NCBI RefSeq assembly: GCF_024519455.1
Contig: NZ_JALJRY010000004.1
Coordinates: forward strand, 186,001-250,000
DNA length: 64,000 nt
Reading direction: 5' to 3'
Source of the DNA: Streptomyces sp. STR69
GTDB taxonomy: Bacteria; Actinomycetota; Actinomycetes; Streptomycetales; Streptomycetaceae
Shown here: in pieces, positions 8,123 to 18,644 of the stretch
Position numbering within the stretch: the first letter of the stretch is position 1
Layout: each line of letters starts with the position of its first letter
Made by a program: the position numbers and the translations under genes
Notes under the pieces: generated by a model
The model's input: only the letters and a program-made list of their open reading frames with translations
Databases searched by the model: none
What the model was told of the DNA's origin: nothing

Positions 8123-10026
8123 TCGGGTTTCTCCTTGGCTGCGTGGCCGGTCGTGTCCTTGACCGCCAGGCTTGCGCTGATCCGTCCGGCGACCTCGACG
8201 GGTGTGAGGCCGATGTCGGCGAGCACTTCGCCGCGTTTGGCGTGCGCGAGGAACTGCTCCGGGATGCCGAACCGCCGTACGGGGACGTCGACTTCGGCAT
8301 CACCGAGGGCCAGCGCCACGGCGGCGCCGACGCCGGAGGCCCGGCTGTTGTCCTCGACGACGGCGACGAGGCGGTGCTCGGCGGCGAGGCCGGGCAGCGC
8401 CGGGTCGACGGGTTTGACCCAACGGGGGTCCACCACCGTGCAGTTGATGCCACGGGCTTCGAGGAGTTCGGCGGCCTGGAGGCAGACGGGCGCCATCACT
8501 CCTACGGCGACGAGCAGCACCTCGGGGGTCCCAGCACCTCGGTGCAGGACGTCGAGGCCGCCCACGCGGTCGATCGCGGGGATCTCCGGGCCGACCGACT
8601 CCTTCGGGAAGCGGACGAGGGTCGGCGCGTCGTCGACGGCGACGGCTTCCCTTAGCTGGGCGCGGAGTTGGTCGGCGTCGCGCGGGGCGGCGATCCTCAG
8701 GCCGGGCACGACCTGGAGGATGGACATGTCCCACATGCCGTTGTGCGACGCTCCGTCGACTCCGGTCACCCCGGCGCGGTCCAGGACGAACGTCACCCCG
8801 CAGCGGTGCAGCGCCACGTCCATCAGGAGCTGGTCGAAGGCGCGGTTGAGGAAGGTGGCGTAGACGGCGACGACGGGATGCAGTCCGCCGGTCGCGAGGC
8901 CCGCCGCCGACACGGCCGCGTGCTGTTCGGCGATGCCGACGTCCCAGACCCGGTCGGGGAACCTCGCGGCGAACTTGCCGAGGCCGACCGGGTGCAGCAT
9001 CGCCGCCGTGATCGCCACGACGTCCTCCCGCTCCTCCCCGATGCGCAGGATCTCGTCGCCGAACACGCTGGTCCAGGAAGGGCCGTTGGAGGGCACGAGG
9101 GGCTCGCAGGTGAGCGGGTCCATCACGCCGACGGTGTGGAAGTGGTCCTCCTCGTGGGCGAGGGCGGGTTCGTAGCCGCGCCCCTTCTCCGTGAGGCAGT
9201 GGACCAGGACCGGGCCGTGGAAGCGTTTCGCGCGGCGCAGCGCGGACTCGACGGCGCCGATGTCGTGTCCGTCGATCGGGCCGACGTACTTGAGGCCCAG
9301 GTCCTCGAACATGCCCTGCGGGGCGAACGCGTCCTTGAAGCCCTTCTTCGCGCCGTGCAGCGACTCGTAGACGGTGTTGCCGACGACCGGGGTGCGCAGC
9401 AGGACGTCCTTGCCCCAGGCGAGGACCTTCTCGTAACTGTCGGTCGTGCGCAGGGTCGCCAGGTGGTTGGCGAGCCCGCCGATGGTGGGCGAGTACGACC
9501 GTTCGTTGTCGTTGACCACGATGATCAACGGGCGGTCCTTGGCGGCGGCGATGTTGTTCAGCGCCTCCCAGGCCATGCCGCCGGTGAGCGCGCCGTCGCC
9601 GATGACCGCGACGACATGACCCTTCTCACCCTGTACCTGGCGGGCCTTGGCGAGGCCGTCGGCCCAGCCGAGCGCGGTCGAGGCGTGGCTGTTCTCGACG
9701 ATGTCGTGCTCGGACTCCTCGCGCGAGGGGTAGCCGGACAGGCCGCCCTTTCCGCGCAGCTTCGAGAAATCCTGACGGCCCGTCAGAAGCTTGTGCACAT
9801 AGCTCTGGTGGCCGGTGTCCCAGACGATGCGGTCGACCGGTGACTCGAAGACCCGATGGAGCGCGATGGTCAGTTCCACCACGCCCAGGTTGGGCCCGAG
9901 ATGGCCGCCGGTCCTGGCCACCGCGTGCACCAGGAACTCCCTTATCTCTTCGGACAGTTCGCCGAGTTCCGCCTCGGACAGCGCCTTCAGGTCGCGTGGT
10001 TGACGGATGCTCTCCAGAATCGTCAC
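8119..10026 (-). CDS. dxs: 1-deoxy-D-xylulose-5-phosphate synthase
   Basis: A 635-residue transketolase-family enzyme that condenses pyruvate and glyceraldehyde-3-phosphate with thiamine diphosphate, the first step of the MEP isoprenoid pathway. The N-terminal [14 protein letters not shown] and [16 protein letters not shown], the cofactor motif [16 protein letters not shown] (~143), VAEQHA-type [13 protein letters not shown] and DRAGVTG are all present. The start is GTG 10026, preceded by GAAGGGGG; longer frames run into ispG. It lies 26 nt after ispG and is coupled to the aminotransferase. It is probably a second, hopanoid-dedicated dxs besides a housekeeping copy. Confidence 0.95.
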   Translation of the reverse strand: MTILESIRQPRDLKALSEAELGELSEEIREFLVHAVARTGGHLGPNLGVVELTIALHRVFESPVDRIVWDTGHQSYVHKLLTGRQDFSKLRGKGGLSGYPSREESEHDIVENSHASTALGWADGLAKARQVQGEKGHVVAVIGDGALTGGMAWEALNNIAAAKDRPLIIVVNDNERSYSPTIGGLANHLATLRTTDSYEKVLAWGKDVLLRTPVVGNTVYESLHGAKKGFKDAFAPQGMFEDLGLKYVGPIDGHDIGAVESALRRAKRFHGPVLVHCLTEKGRGYEPALAHEEDHFHTVGVMDPLTCEPLVPSNGPSWTSVFGDEILRIGEEREDVVAITAAMLHPVGLGKFAARFPDRVWDVGIAEQHAAVSAAGLATGGLHPVVAVYATFLNRAFDQLLMDVALHRCGVTFVLDRAGVTGVDGASHNGMWDMSILQVVPGLRIAAPRDADQLRAQLREAVAVDDAPTLVRFPKESVGPEIPAIDRVGGLDVLHRGAGTPEVLLVAVGVMAPVCLQAAELLEARGINCTVVDPRWVKPVDPALPGLAAEHRLVAVVEDNSRASGVGAAVALALGDAEVDVPVRRFGIPEQFLAHAKRGEVLADIGLTPVEVAGRISASLAVKDTTGHAAKEKPE

Positions 10027-10052
10027 GTCGGGCCCCCTTCGGTCCGTGCTGT

Positions 10053-11210
10053 TCAGCTCACGGTGACGGCCGGCTCCCCCGCCGCGACGCCGTCCTGCTC
10101 CATCTGCTCGGCGATCTTCATGGCCTCCTCGATGAGGGTCTCCACGATCTTCGACTCGGGCACGGTCTTGATCACCTCGCCCTTCACGAAGATCTGGCCC
10201 TTGCCGTTGCCGGAGGCGACGCCGAGGTCCGCCTCCCGCGCCTCGCCGGGTCCGTTGACGACGCAGCCCATGACCGCGACGCGCAACGGCACCTCCATGC
10301 CCTCGAGCCCGGCCGTGACCTCGTCGGCGAGCTTGTAGACGTCCACCTGGGCGCGCCCGCAGGACGGGCACGACACGATCTCCAGCCGGCGGGGCTTGAG
10401 GTTCAGCGACTCCAGGATCTGGAGACCGACCTTGACCTCCTCCACCGGCGGGGCGGACAGCGACACCCGGATCGTGTCGCCGATGCCCTCGCTGAGCAGC
10501 GCCCCGAAGGCGACCGCCGACTTGATCGTGCCCTGGAAGGCGGGCCCGGCCTCTGTGACCCCGAGGTGCAGCGGATAGTCGCTCTGCGCGGCCAGCAGCC
10601 GGTAGGCGTTGACCATCACCACGGGGTCGTTGTGCTTCACCGAGATCTTGATGTCGCTGAAGCCGTGCTCCTCGAAGAGCGACGCCTCCCACAGGGCCGA
10701 CTCGACGAGCGCCTCGGGCGTCGCCTTGCCGTACTTCTGGAGCAACCGGCGGTCCAGGGAACCGGCATTGACCCCGATGCGGATCGGCGTGCCGTGGTCC
10801 TTGGCGGCCCGCGCGATCTCCTTGACCTTGTCGTCGAACTGCTTGATGTTGCCGGGATTCACGCGAACTGCCGCGCACCCGGCCTCGATTGCGGCGAACA
10901 CGTACTTGGGCTGGAAGTGGATGTCCGCGATCACCGGGATCTGCGACTTGCGGGCGATGGTGGCCAACGCGTCCGCGTCGTCCTGCGTGGGGCAGGCGAC
11001 GCGGACGATCTGGCAGCCGGACGCGGTGAGTTCGGCGATCTGCTGGAGCGTGGCGCCGATGTCCGACGTACGGGTCGTGGTCATCGACTGGACCGAGACG
11101 GGGGCCCCGCCCCCGACCGCCACCGGCCCGACCTGGATGCGTCGCGACACACGTCGCTCGGCGATCGGCCGGACCGGCATCTCGGGGACGCCCAGGGCTA
11201 CGGCGGTCAT
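10053..11210 (-). CDS. ispG: 4-hydroxy-3-methylbut-2-en-1-yl diphosphate synthase
   Basis: A 385-residue GcpE/IspG enzyme, the iron-sulfur reductase that turns methylerythritol cyclodiphosphate into HMBPP. The N-terminal TIM barrel has [11 protein letters not shown] and RVNPGN. The C-terminal 4Fe-4S site uses the two cysteines of CPSCGR (~278-281) and the third in [11 protein letters not shown] (~316). It starts at ATG 11210, four bases after the hpnH stop, so it is part of the same operon. Having both dxs and ispG here suggests the cluster boosts flux through both ends of the MEP pathway. Confidence 0.95.
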   Translation of the reverse strand: MTAVALGVPEMPVRPIAERRVSRRIQVGPVAVGGGAPVSVQSMTTTRTSDIGATLQQIAELTASGCQIVRVACPTQDDADALATIARKSQIPVIADIHFQPKYVFAAIEAGCAAVRVNPGNIKQFDDKVKEIARAAKDHGTPIRIGVNAGSLDRRLLQKYGKATPEALVESALWEASLFEEHGFSDIKISVKHNDPVVMVNAYRLLAAQSDYPLHLGVTEAGPAFQGTIKSAVAFGALLSEGIGDTIRVSLSAPPVEEVKVGLQILESLNLKPRRLEIVSCPSCGRAQVDVYKLADEVTAGLEGMEVPLRVAVMGCVVNGPGEAREADLGVASGNGKGQIFVKGEVIKTVPESKIVETLIEEAMKIAEQMEQDGVAAGEPAVTVS

Positions 11211-11214
11211 GACG

Positions 11215-12237
11215 TCAGTCGCGGTTTCCGGCGACGGTCTCGCGCATGGCCCGCAGCGACTCCTTGAGGGAGCCCATGGTGGCGAGGACGGCGGTGGGCT
11301 CGTAGCCGCAGTGCGCCATGCAGTTGGCGCAGCGCGGGTCCTTGCCGCGGCCGTACTTGTCCCAGTCGGTCTCCTCGATCAGCTCCCGGTACGTCGGGAC
11401 GTACCCGTCGCTCATCAGGTAGCAGGGGCGCTGCCAGCCGAAGAGCGAGTAGTTCGGGATCGCCCAGGCCGTGCACGGGAAGTCGACCTTGCCCTCCAGG
11501 AAGTCCAGGAAAAGCGGGGAGTGGTTGAGCCGCCACTTGCGCCGGTTGCCGCCCGCGAAGGCCTTCTTGAAGAGCTCGTGGGTCTGCGCGACGCCCAGGA
11601 AGTGCTCCTGGTCGGGCGCCTTCTCGTAGGCGTAGGCGGGCGAGATCATCATCTCGTCGACCTTGATGTCGTCGTTGAGGAAGTTCAGGACCTCGATGAT
11701 GGTCTGCGGGGTGTCCGTGTTGAAGAAGGTCGAGTTGGTGGTGACCCGGAAGCCGCGCTTCTTGGCCTCCTTCATCGCCTCCACCGCCTCGTCGAACACC
11801 CCCTCCTTCGCCACGGACTCGTCGTGCCGCTCGCGCAGCCCGTCGATGTGCACCGCGAAGGCGAAGTACGGGGAGGGCGTGAACTTGTCGAGTTTCTTGC
11901 GCAGCAGCATGGCGTTGGTGCAGAGGAAGACGTACTTCTTCTTCGCCACCAACTGCCGCACGATCTCGTCGATCTGAGGGTGCATCAGGGGCTCGCCGCC
12001 CGCGATGGACACCATCGGCGCACCGGATTCGAGCACCGCCCCGACGGCCTGCGCCACCGGCATGCGCTGCTTGAGCACGCCCGCCGGGTGCTGGATCTTG
12101 CCGCAGCCCTCGCACTTCAGGTTGCACGCGAAGAGCGGTTCCAGCTCCACGATCAGGGGGAACTTGTCCCGCTTGCGGAGCTTCTGTTCAGCCAAGTATG
12201 TAGCGACCTTGATTGTCTGGCGCAGCGGCATGGCCAT
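11215..12237 (-). CDS. hpnH: Adenosyl-hopene transferase HpnH (radical SAM)
   Basis: A 340-residue radical SAM enzyme that joins the 5'-deoxyadenosyl radical to diploptene, starting the C35 hopanoid side chain. The start is [18 protein letters not shown]. The cluster motif is CNLKCEGC (Cys38, Cys42, Cys45), followed by [10 protein letters not shown], and a C-terminal cysteine-rich segment [13 protein letters not shown] place the start at 12237, six bases after GGAGGTG; an upstream in-frame ATG at 12276 lacks a site. It is five bases downstream of hpnG and four before ispG. Confidence 0.95.
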   Translation of the reverse strand: MAMPLRQTIKVATYLAEQKLRKRDKFPLIVELEPLFACNLKCEGCGKIQHPAGVLKQRMPVAQAVGAVLESGAPMVSIAGGEPLMHPQIDEIVRQLVAKKKYVFLCTNAMLLRKKLDKFTPSPYFAFAVHIDGLRERHDESVAKEGVFDEAVEAMKEAKKRGFRVTTNSTFFNTDTPQTIIEVLNFLNDDIKVDEMMISPAYAYEKAPDQEHFLGVAQTHELFKKAFAGGNRRKWRLNHSPLFLDFLEGKVDFPCTAWAIPNYSLFGWQRPCYLMSDGYVPTYRELIEETDWDKYGRGKDPRCANCMAHCGYEPTAVLATMGSLKESLRAMRETVAGNRD

Positions 12238-12242
12238 CTGGC

Positions 12243-12884
12243 TCACCTCCGAGGGAGCAGCAAGGAACGGTGCCATTCGAAAAAAGCGGGAAGAACGGAA
12301 CGAAGAACGCGGAAAGCCGATATTCCACCGCGCACCGTGCCGATCCGGACGAGTTCATGTTCAGGAGCGTCCACGACCACCCGTACGGCCGCAACCGGGC
12401 GCGCGCCCGTACGCACGGCGCTCAGCAGCGTGGCCGCCGACTCCATGTCGACCGCGATTGCGCCGGTTGCGAGCAGATCCGACCGTTCCTGACCGCGGAC
12501 GACGTGATCGGAGCCGACCAGGGGGCCGGTGTGGACGGTGCGTCCGGGCAGGGCCCGCACCAGTTCCTTGACGAGCAGTTCGGTGGCGACGCACGGAACG
12601 GTTCCGCGCGGATCCCGGGTCTCCTCGGCGACCACCAGGTCGCCGGGGTGCATCCCGGGGGCGAGTCCGGCGCAGAAGCCCGTGGCCAGTACGGCGGCCT
12701 CGGACAGCGCCGGGTCGGCGAGGCGCCGGGTGACGGCCTCTTCGGCCGCCCCGGGCCCCATGCCCGTCCGCAGGACGGTGACCTGCCCGCCGGCGCCGGA
12801 GCGGTCGCCGGTGCGCAGGGCGAGGTGCTCGATGCCGAGCGCGCAGGCGATCAACAGCGGCAGAGCGGCGGGCCGGGTGCTCAT
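12243..12884 (-). CDS. hpnG: HpnG, adenosylhopane nucleosidase/phosphorylase-like
   Basis: A 213-residue purine-nucleosidase-family protein that removes adenine from adenosylhopane to give (phospho)ribosylhopane. It shows the family's LRTGMGPGAA and GFCAGLAPGMHPGDLVVAEE segments and the conserved glutamate in AIAVDMESAA. The ATG at 12884 overlaps the squalene-hopene cyclase stop by one base (TGATG), which indicates translational coupling. The end of the gene carries the strong ribosome site of hpnH. The assignment rests on motifs plus operon position between shc and hpnH. Confidence 0.9.
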   Translation of the reverse strand: MSTRPAALPLLIACALGIEHLALRTGDRSGAGGQVTVLRTGMGPGAAEEAVTRRLADPALSEAAVLATGFCAGLAPGMHPGDLVVAEETRDPRGTVPCVATELLVKELVRALPGRTVHTGPLVGSDHVVRGQERSDLLATGAIAVDMESAATLLSAVRTGARPVAAVRVVVDAPEHELVRIGTVRGGISAFRVLRSVLPAFFEWHRSLLLPRR

Positions 12885-14899
12885 CAGCCCCCCTTGGTCG
12901 GGGAAACGGCCGGGGAGACGTTCTGGCTGAACGGTTCTCCGTGCACGAAGCGCCCGAGCGCGGTGAGCGGGAAGACCTGCCGGTAGAGGTGGTAGTTGAT
13001 GGAGAAGTCCCACGGGAAGCCGGTGCCGGTGAAGTAGGGCTCGTCCCAGGAGCCGTCCTCCCGCTGGGTGGCCGCGAGCCATTCGATGCCGCGCTCGACG
13101 GCCTTGGAGTCCTTCTCCCCGGCCGCCAGCAGGGCCATCAGCGCCCAGGCCGTCTGTGAGGCGGTCGAGGCGCCCCGGCCGCTCCACTCCTTGGCGTACT
13201 TGTAGGAGCGCAGGTCCTCGCCCCAGCCGCCGTCGTCGTTCTGCACGGTCTCCAGCCAGGTCACCGCGCGCCGGATCGCCGGGTGCGAGCCGGGGATCCC
13301 GGCCGCGGCGAGGGCGGGTACCACGGACCCTGTGCCGTATACGTAGTTGACGCCCCAGCGGCCGAACCACGAGCCGTCCGGCTCCTGTTCGGCGAGCAGC
13401 CACTCGATGCCGCGCCGGGTGCGCGGGTCGTGGGCGAGGCCCTCGACGGCGAGCATCTCGACGACGTGCGCGGTGACGTCCGCCGACGGCGGGTCGATGA
13501 CCTCGCCGAAGTCGCAGAACGGCAGCCGGTTGGGGAAGGGGCTGGTGTTGTCGACGTCGAAGGCGCCCCAACCGCCGTTCTTGGACTGCATTCCGAGGTT
13601 CCAGCGGACTCCGCGTCCGACGGCCCGGTCGAGGCGTTCCGGGTCGTGATGTCTGACCCGGCGCAGCGCGAGCACGACCTCGGCGGTGTCGTCGATGTCG
13701 GGGTAGTTGTCGTTGTGGAACTCGAACGCCCAGCCACCGGGCGGCAGTTGGGGTCGTTTGACCGACCAGTCACCGGGGCGGACGATCTCCTCCCCGAGCA
13801 TCCAGTCGGCCGCCTTGACCAGTTGGGGGTGGTCGGCGGGCACGCCCGCGTCGGCAAGGGCGATGGTCGCGAGGCAGGTGTCCCACACCGGGGACTGGCA
13901 GGCCTCGATCATCCGGGCCCCGTCCTCGCGCCAGATCGCGAACCGGTCCAGCGACTCAAGTCCCGCGCGCATCACGGGGTGTTCGAGGTCGTAGCCCAGC
14001 AGGTGCAGGGCGATCACCGAGTACACGGCAGGCGGCTGGATGCCGCCCCAGCAGCCGTCGTTCTCCTGCCGCTCGATGATCCAGCGCGCGGCCGTGTTCA
14101 TCGCGTTCCTGCGCAGCTTGCGCGGTGCGACCTTGCGGTAGAGGTGCAGCGCCTTGTCGAGGCGTTGGAAGGCGCCGTCCCAACTCGCCACCTTGGCAAG
14201 GGGCTTGACCGGGTTCGGGTTGTCCGGGTCGGTGTGGAGTTCGTCGAGGGGGAAGGGCGCGGGCCGTACCGGCCGCTTCGCGGAGACCACCGTCAGCGGC
14301 ACGATGGTCTGGCGGGCCCAGCATCCGAAGTCGTAGATGTTGAGGGGGACCCAGGTGGGGAAGTAGATGAGTTCCGGCGGGAGTTCGGGCAGGTCGTCCC
14401 ACTTCCACCAGCCGAACAGGGCGAGCCAGATCCGGGTGAAGACCCGCGCCGAGGCGATGCCGCCCCGCTCGCGGACCCAGGCGGACGCCTTCGCCATGTG
14501 CGGGGCGTCCGGCGCGTCACCGGCCAGCCGGAGGGCGACGTACGCCTCGATCGTGGTGGAGAGTTCGCCCGGGCCGCCGTAGAAGCCGGCCCAGGTGCCG
14601 TCCTCGCGCTGCTCGCCGCGGATGAAGAGTGCGGCGGCCTGGGTCGTCGACTCGTCGCGGATGCCCAGGAACTGACGGAGCAGCAGATCCTCGGCGTCCA
14701 TCGTGACGTTCGTGTCGAGGTCGCCCTTCCACCAGCCCTGGGCGTCCTGCTGCGAGAGGAGGAAGTCGGTGGCGCGTTGTACGGCGAGTGCGGCGGCGTC
14801 GTGCACCCCGGCCGCCACGGGGGTGTTGATGTCGGTTTCGCTGGCCGCGGCAACACGGGGCTGCATGGCCCCGGTGCTTCCGTCGGTCGTCGCTGTCAT
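12884..14899 (-). CDS. shc: Squalene-hopene cyclase
   Basis: A 671-residue class II triterpene cyclase that converts squalene to hopene/hopanol at the membrane. The catalytic DIDDTA (DXDD motif) lies near residues 399-404. Several QW repeats that brace the double alpha-barrel are visible, for example QDAQGWWKG, REDGTWAG, QSKNGGWGAF, QEPDGSWFGRWG and QREDGSWDEP. ATG 14899 is chosen because GAAGGGGA precedes it; an upstream ATG at 14923 is possible. A 112-nt gap separates it from the prenyl synthase, the longest internal gap but one in the operon. Confidence 0.96.
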   Translation of the reverse strand: MTATTDGSTGAMQPRVAAASETDINTPVAAGVHDAAALAVQRATDFLLSQQDAQGWWKGDLDTNVTMDAEDLLLRQFLGIRDESTTQAAALFIRGEQREDGTWAGFYGGPGELSTTIEAYVALRLAGDAPDAPHMAKASAWVRERGGIASARVFTRIWLALFGWWKWDDLPELPPELIYFPTWVPLNIYDFGCWARQTIVPLTVVSAKRPVRPAPFPLDELHTDPDNPNPVKPLAKVASWDGAFQRLDKALHLYRKVAPRKLRRNAMNTAARWIIERQENDGCWGGIQPPAVYSVIALHLLGYDLEHPVMRAGLESLDRFAIWREDGARMIEACQSPVWDTCLATIALADAGVPADHPQLVKAADWMLGEEIVRPGDWSVKRPQLPPGGWAFEFHNDNYPDIDDTAEVVLALRRVRHHDPERLDRAVGRGVRWNLGMQSKNGGWGAFDVDNTSPFPNRLPFCDFGEVIDPPSADVTAHVVEMLAVEGLAHDPRTRRGIEWLLAEQEPDGSWFGRWGVNYVYGTGSVVPALAAAGIPGSHPAIRRAVTWLETVQNDDGGWGEDLRSYKYAKEWSGRGASTASQTAWALMALLAAGEKDSKAVERGIEWLAATQREDGSWDEPYFTGTGFPWDFSINYHLYRQVFPLTALGRFVHGEPFSQNVSPAVSPTKGG

Positions 14900-15011
14900 G
14901 GCTTCCCCTTCGTGCAGTGGCATGTCTCTGCTGTGGGTCCGCCGTCGGCCGGTACTCGTATCTCCGCAGCACCGGCCGGCGACTACGCGAGGGCTATTCG
15001 ACCGATAGTGA

Positions 15012-16145
15012 TCATCTCTTTCGTACGACGACGAAGTCGGCGAGTGCCGTGAACTGCGCCCGAACCCGGTCGGGCATGGCGATGGCGTCCAGGACCTCGA
15101 TGGCGATGGTGTGCTGACGGCGTGCCTCTTCGGCGGTCCACTCGCGACCGCCGGCCTCCTCGATGAGCGCGGCGCGGGCCGCGAACTCCTCCTCGGAGAA
15201 GTTCTCGAAGTCGCTGCTCTTGGCGTCGGCGGCGAGGATCTCGCCGAGCCGCTCGGAGGCGGGCCCGCCCGCCGCGAGCGCCGCCACCACGGGCAGGGAC
15301 TTCTTGCGCTGGCGCAGATCGCTCCAGGTCTGCTTTCCGGTGGACTCCGGGTCGCCCCAGATGCCGAGGAGGTCGTCGACGGCCTGGAAGGCCAGGCCGA
15401 GGTGGTGGCCGTACTTCTCCAGGACGTCGGCGGTGCGGTCGTCCGCACCGCCGAGCACGGCCCCGATGGAGGAGGCGCAGGCGAGCAGGGCGCCGGTCTT
15501 GTTGCCCTCCATCTCCAGGCACTCCTCGACGCTGACGCGGTCGCGGTGCTCGTAGGAGATGTCCTGCGCCTGGCCGTCGATGAGGGCGCGGGTCGCGGTG
15601 GTGAGGCGTCGGGTGGCGCGGCCGGCCTCGACGGTGCCGAGCTCCAGCAGGACCTCGTTGGCGAGCGCGAACAGGGCGTCGCCGACCAGGATGGCCTGCG
15701 CGGGGCCGTGCACCTTCCACACGGTGTCGCGGTGCCGGCGCTGTTCGTCGCCGTCCATCAGGTCGTCGTGCAGCAGCGAGAAGTTGTGGACCAGTTCGAC
15801 GGCGACGGCACCCGGGATACCGACCTCGGGCGCGGCACCGGTGACCTCGGCGGAGAGCACGGCGAGCGCGGGGCGCACGGCCTTGCCGCCGTCGCCGGCG
15901 GCCGGGTTGCCCTCGGCGTCGATCCAGCCGAAGTGGTAGGCGGAGACGGTGTCCATCGGCGGTGCCAGACGGTCCACTGCGGCCCGCAGTACCGGTGTGG
16001 CAAGGGTCCGGCCGCGCTCCAGGAGCGCGGACACGTCCACCGCGGTCCTCGCAGCGGCCGTCTCGGCCGGGGGCACAGTGGGCACAGTCTCTCCTCTTGT
16101 CGCGGTACCGGGGGTGCGGGGGCCTGCCGCGCGCTCGTCGAGCAT
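15012..16145 (-). CDS. Polyprenyl (farnesyl) diphosphate synthase
   Basis: A 377-residue trans-prenyltransferase. The first aspartate-rich motif is DDLMDGDEQRR (~125) and the second is DDLLGIWGD (~257), with KAVRPAL for diphosphate binding. In this operon it would make farnesyl diphosphate, the substrate of HpnD. Its ATG overlaps the hpnE stop by one base. The N-terminal ~35 residues are low-complexity and not conserved in the family, so the true start could be a few codons later. Product chain length cannot be read reliably from sequence alone. Confidence 0.9.
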   Translation of the reverse strand: MLDERAAGPRTPGTATRGETVPTVPPAETAAARTAVDVSALLERGRTLATPVLRAAVDRLAPPMDTVSAYHFGWIDAEGNPAAGDGGKAVRPALAVLSAEVTGAAPEVGIPGAVAVELVHNFSLLHDDLMDGDEQRRHRDTVWKVHGPAQAILVGDALFALANEVLLELGTVEAGRATRRLTTATRALIDGQAQDISYEHRDRVSVEECLEMEGNKTGALLACASSIGAVLGGADDRTADVLEKYGHHLGLAFQAVDDLLGIWGDPESTGKQTWSDLRQRKKSLPVVAALAAGGPASERLGEILAADAKSSDFENFSEEEFAARAALIEEAGGREWTAEEARRQHTIAIEVLDAIAMPDRVRAQFTALADFVVVRKR

Positions 16146-17575
16146 CAGGCCGCCTCCTCGAACTCGAAGAGCCGATGGGGGCGGGGCCGGCCCAGGGCAG
16201 CGAGCGCGGCGTCCGCCGCGCTCACCCCACTGCGGACCGCACTTTCCATGGTCGCGGGCCACCCGGTGGCGGTCCACGCTCCGGCCAGGTACAGGCCGGG
16301 GGCCTTGGTGCGGGCGCCGGGCCGCAGCCGTCCGACGCCGGGGGCGGGAGCGAACGTCGCCGTGCGCTCCCTGGTCACGAAGAAGTCCCTCACCTCGGCG
16401 CCGCGCGCACCGGGCAGCAGCCGTTCCAGCTCGGGGAGGTAGCGCTCGCGCAGTTCGGCGACGGTCTCGTCGATCTCGTCGTGCGCGGCGGACTGGGACA
16501 GGGCCAGGTACTGGCCGTCCTTCAGCCCGGACGCGTCGGTCCGGTCGAACACCCACTGCACGGGGCTGCCGAGCGCGGCGAAGAAGGGCCGGGCGAGCAC
16601 CTTGCGGTCGTAGACGACGTGGACGTTGAGGATCGGCGCGGTGTCGATGGCGAGCAGCCGCTCAGGGGCGTCGAGGGCACCGTCGGGCAGCAGATCGTGG
16701 GCCTCGCGTTGGGGTACGGCGAGGACGACGGCGTCGGCCTCAAGGGTCTCGCCGGGAACCTGAACGCTCCAACGCCCGTTCTCGTCAGTAGAGATGGAGG
16801 TGACGCGTGTACGGACTTCGGTGCGCACGCCCGCGGAGTCGAGCGCCTTGCGGGCCAGCCGGTCGTGCAGTTCACCCAGCGGGACATGGGCCCAGCCGAT
16901 GTCGGCCGCGCCCGGGTCGGAGAGCAGACCGGTCTTGAACACCATCGCGGCCAGCGCCAGCGAGGAATCGCCGGCCACCGCGTTGAGGGTGGCGACCCCC
17001 ACCAGGTCCCACAGTGCCTCGACGGCACGCGCCGACTGACCGTGCGCGGTCAGCCAGCTGCCGAAGTCCTGCGTGTCCAGGGCCGGGTCGTTGAGGTCGA
17101 GCGCTTTGAGCGCGAGTGCGGCACGGCCGACTTTGACGCGCTCGGCGAGCGAGAGATGCGGGTAGGTCGCGAGGCTGCGCCCGAGATGCAGGGGCACGGG
17201 CAGTGCGTCGCGCCGCAGTCTGCCGAGTCTGCGTCCCTCGGGGCGGTTCGCGTCGAGTACGGGCACGTCGAGACGATCCTGCAGCGGAGACAGCGCCGTG
17301 CCCTCGATGCGGTCGAGGAACCAGCGGTAGGCGGTGCAGCAGCGCAGATACACATGCTGTCCGTTGTCGACGGTGAGATCGCCGCGCTGGAAGGAGAAGG
17401 CGAGTCCGCCGAGCCGCGGCCGGCCTTCGAGCAGGGTGACGCGGACTCCGGCGTCGGCGAGCGCGAGCGCGGTGGTGACGCCGGCCAGCCCGCCGCCGAC
17501 CACGACGGCATGCCGGCCGCCTCCTGCACCCGGTTTGTCCGAGGGCAGCCCGTCAGGCTGCGTCCCGTCGCTCAT
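16145..17575 (-). CDS. hpnE: Hydroxysqualene dehydroxylase HpnE (FAD-dependent)
   Basis: A 476-residue FAD-dependent amine-oxidase-fold enzyme that reduces hydroxysqualene to squalene. The dinucleotide motif VVVGGGLAGVTTA is near residues 25-37, followed by LEGRPRLGG. The C-terminal GLYLAGAWTATGWPATMESA segment is the second FAD contact. The start at 17575 follows GGGGGGAG. It is 118 nt downstream of hpnD and overlaps the prenyl synthase by one base. With HpnC and HpnD it forms the three-step bacterial route to squalene. Confidence 0.93.
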   Translation of the reverse strand: MSDGTQPDGLPSDKPGAGGGRHAVVVGGGLAGVTTALALADAGVRVTLLEGRPRLGGLAFSFQRGDLTVDNGQHVYLRCCTAYRWFLDRIEGTALSPLQDRLDVPVLDANRPEGRRLGRLRRDALPVPLHLGRSLATYPHLSLAERVKVGRAALALKALDLNDPALDTQDFGSWLTAHGQSARAVEALWDLVGVATLNAVAGDSSLALAAMVFKTGLLSDPGAADIGWAHVPLGELHDRLARKALDSAGVRTEVRTRVTSISTDENGRWSVQVPGETLEADAVVLAVPQREAHDLLPDGALDAPERLLAIDTAPILNVHVVYDRKVLARPFFAALGSPVQWVFDRTDASGLKDGQYLALSQSAAHDEIDETVAELRERYLPELERLLPGARGAEVRDFFVTRERTATFAPAPGVGRLRPGARTKAPGLYLAGAWTATGWPATMESAVRSGVSAADAALAALGRPRPHRLFEFEEAA

Positions 17576-17693
17576 CGTGCACTCCCCCCTGCGTACCCGC
17601 CGTGGCAGGTCGTTGCAGTCAGGGACGCGACTTCGCACCGGAGGGTTGCGTGCCGCATTTCTCCGGTGACATCACCTTGGCCCACTTTGTCCA

Positions 17694-18644
17694 TCAGGTG
17701 CGCCTCCTGAGGGTCCTGCGCGTGACGTGGCGGGTGTCCAGTCCGGACAGGCCGCGCACGGCGACGTAGGCCTTCTCGCGGCCGGGCAGCGAGACCCGGC
17801 CGCGCAGCACGGCCTCCGGCTCGCGCTCGATGCGGTCCAGGAGGCGGCGGTAGATGCCGGCCATGGCGGCGACACAGGCGCCGCTGCGGCGGTCGAGCAT
17901 GGGGAGCAGCCGGTAGCCCTCGGCGAAAAGGGTGCGGGCCCGGCGCACCTCGAAGTGCACGAGACCCGCGAAGTCGGAGCCCTCCGGCGGGGTCGGCCCG
18001 TTGAACCCGGCCGAGCAGCCGAATTTCGCGAGGTCGTCGGCGGGCAGATAGGTACGGCCGCCCTCGGCGTCCTCGCGGACGTCTCTCAGGATGTTGGTGA
18101 GCTGGAGCGCGAGCCCCAGCGTGTCGGCGTACTCCGAGGCGCGTTCGGAGCCGCGCGCCCCCGCCTCCGTGCCGAACACGCCGAGCGAGAGCCGCCCGAT
18201 GGCGCCCGCGACACACCGGCAGTAGACCTTCAGGTCGTCCCAGGTCTCGTAGGTCTCGCCCTGGACGTCCATCAGGACTCCGTCGATCAGCTCGTCCAGG
18301 CCGCCGAGCGGGATCGGGAAGGCCTCGGCCGCGTGCGCGAGGGCGACCGCGACCGGGTCGGTGTCGTCCTCCTCGACCTTGCCTTCGCGAACCCGGGTCA
18401 GCAGCGCCCGGGTGTCCTCCAGCCGCGCCGACTTCACCTCGGTCGCCAGCGTGCCGTCGCCGATGTCGTCGACACGCCGTGAGAAGGCGTACAGCGCCGA
18501 CATGGCGCGGCGCTTCGGCGTGGGCAACAGTCTGATGCCGTACGCGAAATTGCGCGCCTGTTGTCCGGTGACGGCCTCGCAGTAGCTGTAGGCGGCGAGT
18601 ACCGGCGCGGACATGTGCGGTGCAGACTCCACGGTCCGGATCAC
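17694..18644 (-). CDS. hpnD: Presqualene diphosphate synthase HpnD
   Basis: A 316-residue squalene/phytoene-synthase-fold enzyme that joins two farnesyl diphosphates into presqualene diphosphate. The first metal-binding motif is RRVDDIGDG near residue 60 and the second is NILRDVREDAEGGRTYLP. The GTG start at 18644 overlaps the hpnC stop by four bases (GTGA). An internal ATG ten codons later is an alternative. HpnD is told from HpnC by this second motif and by gene order. Confidence 0.92.
   Translation of the reverse strand: MIRTVESAPHMSAPVLAAYSYCEAVTGQQARNFAYGIRLLPTPKRRAMSALYAFSRRVDDIGDGTLATEVKSARLEDTRALLTRVREGKVEEDDTDPVAVALAHAAEAFPIPLGGLDELIDGVLMDVQGETYETWDDLKVYCRCVAGAIGRLSLGVFGTEAGARGSERASEYADTLGLALQLTNILRDVREDAEGGRTYLPADDLAKFGCSAGFNGPTPPEGSDFAGLVHFEVRRARTLFAEGYRLLPMLDRRSGACVAAMAGIYRRLLDRIEREPEAVLRGRVSLPGREKAYVAVRGLSGLDTRHVTRRTLRRRT

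Noticed and set aside
6107..8863. 918-codon plus-strand open frame opposite the XRE, aminotransferase and dxs genes
   Set aside because: It crosses three well-supported genes on the other strand and shows no recognisable domain.
10027..10878. N-terminal extension of dxs into ispG
   Set aside because: The extra ~280 residues have no homology and overlap a complete ispG; GTG 10026 has a strong ribosome site.
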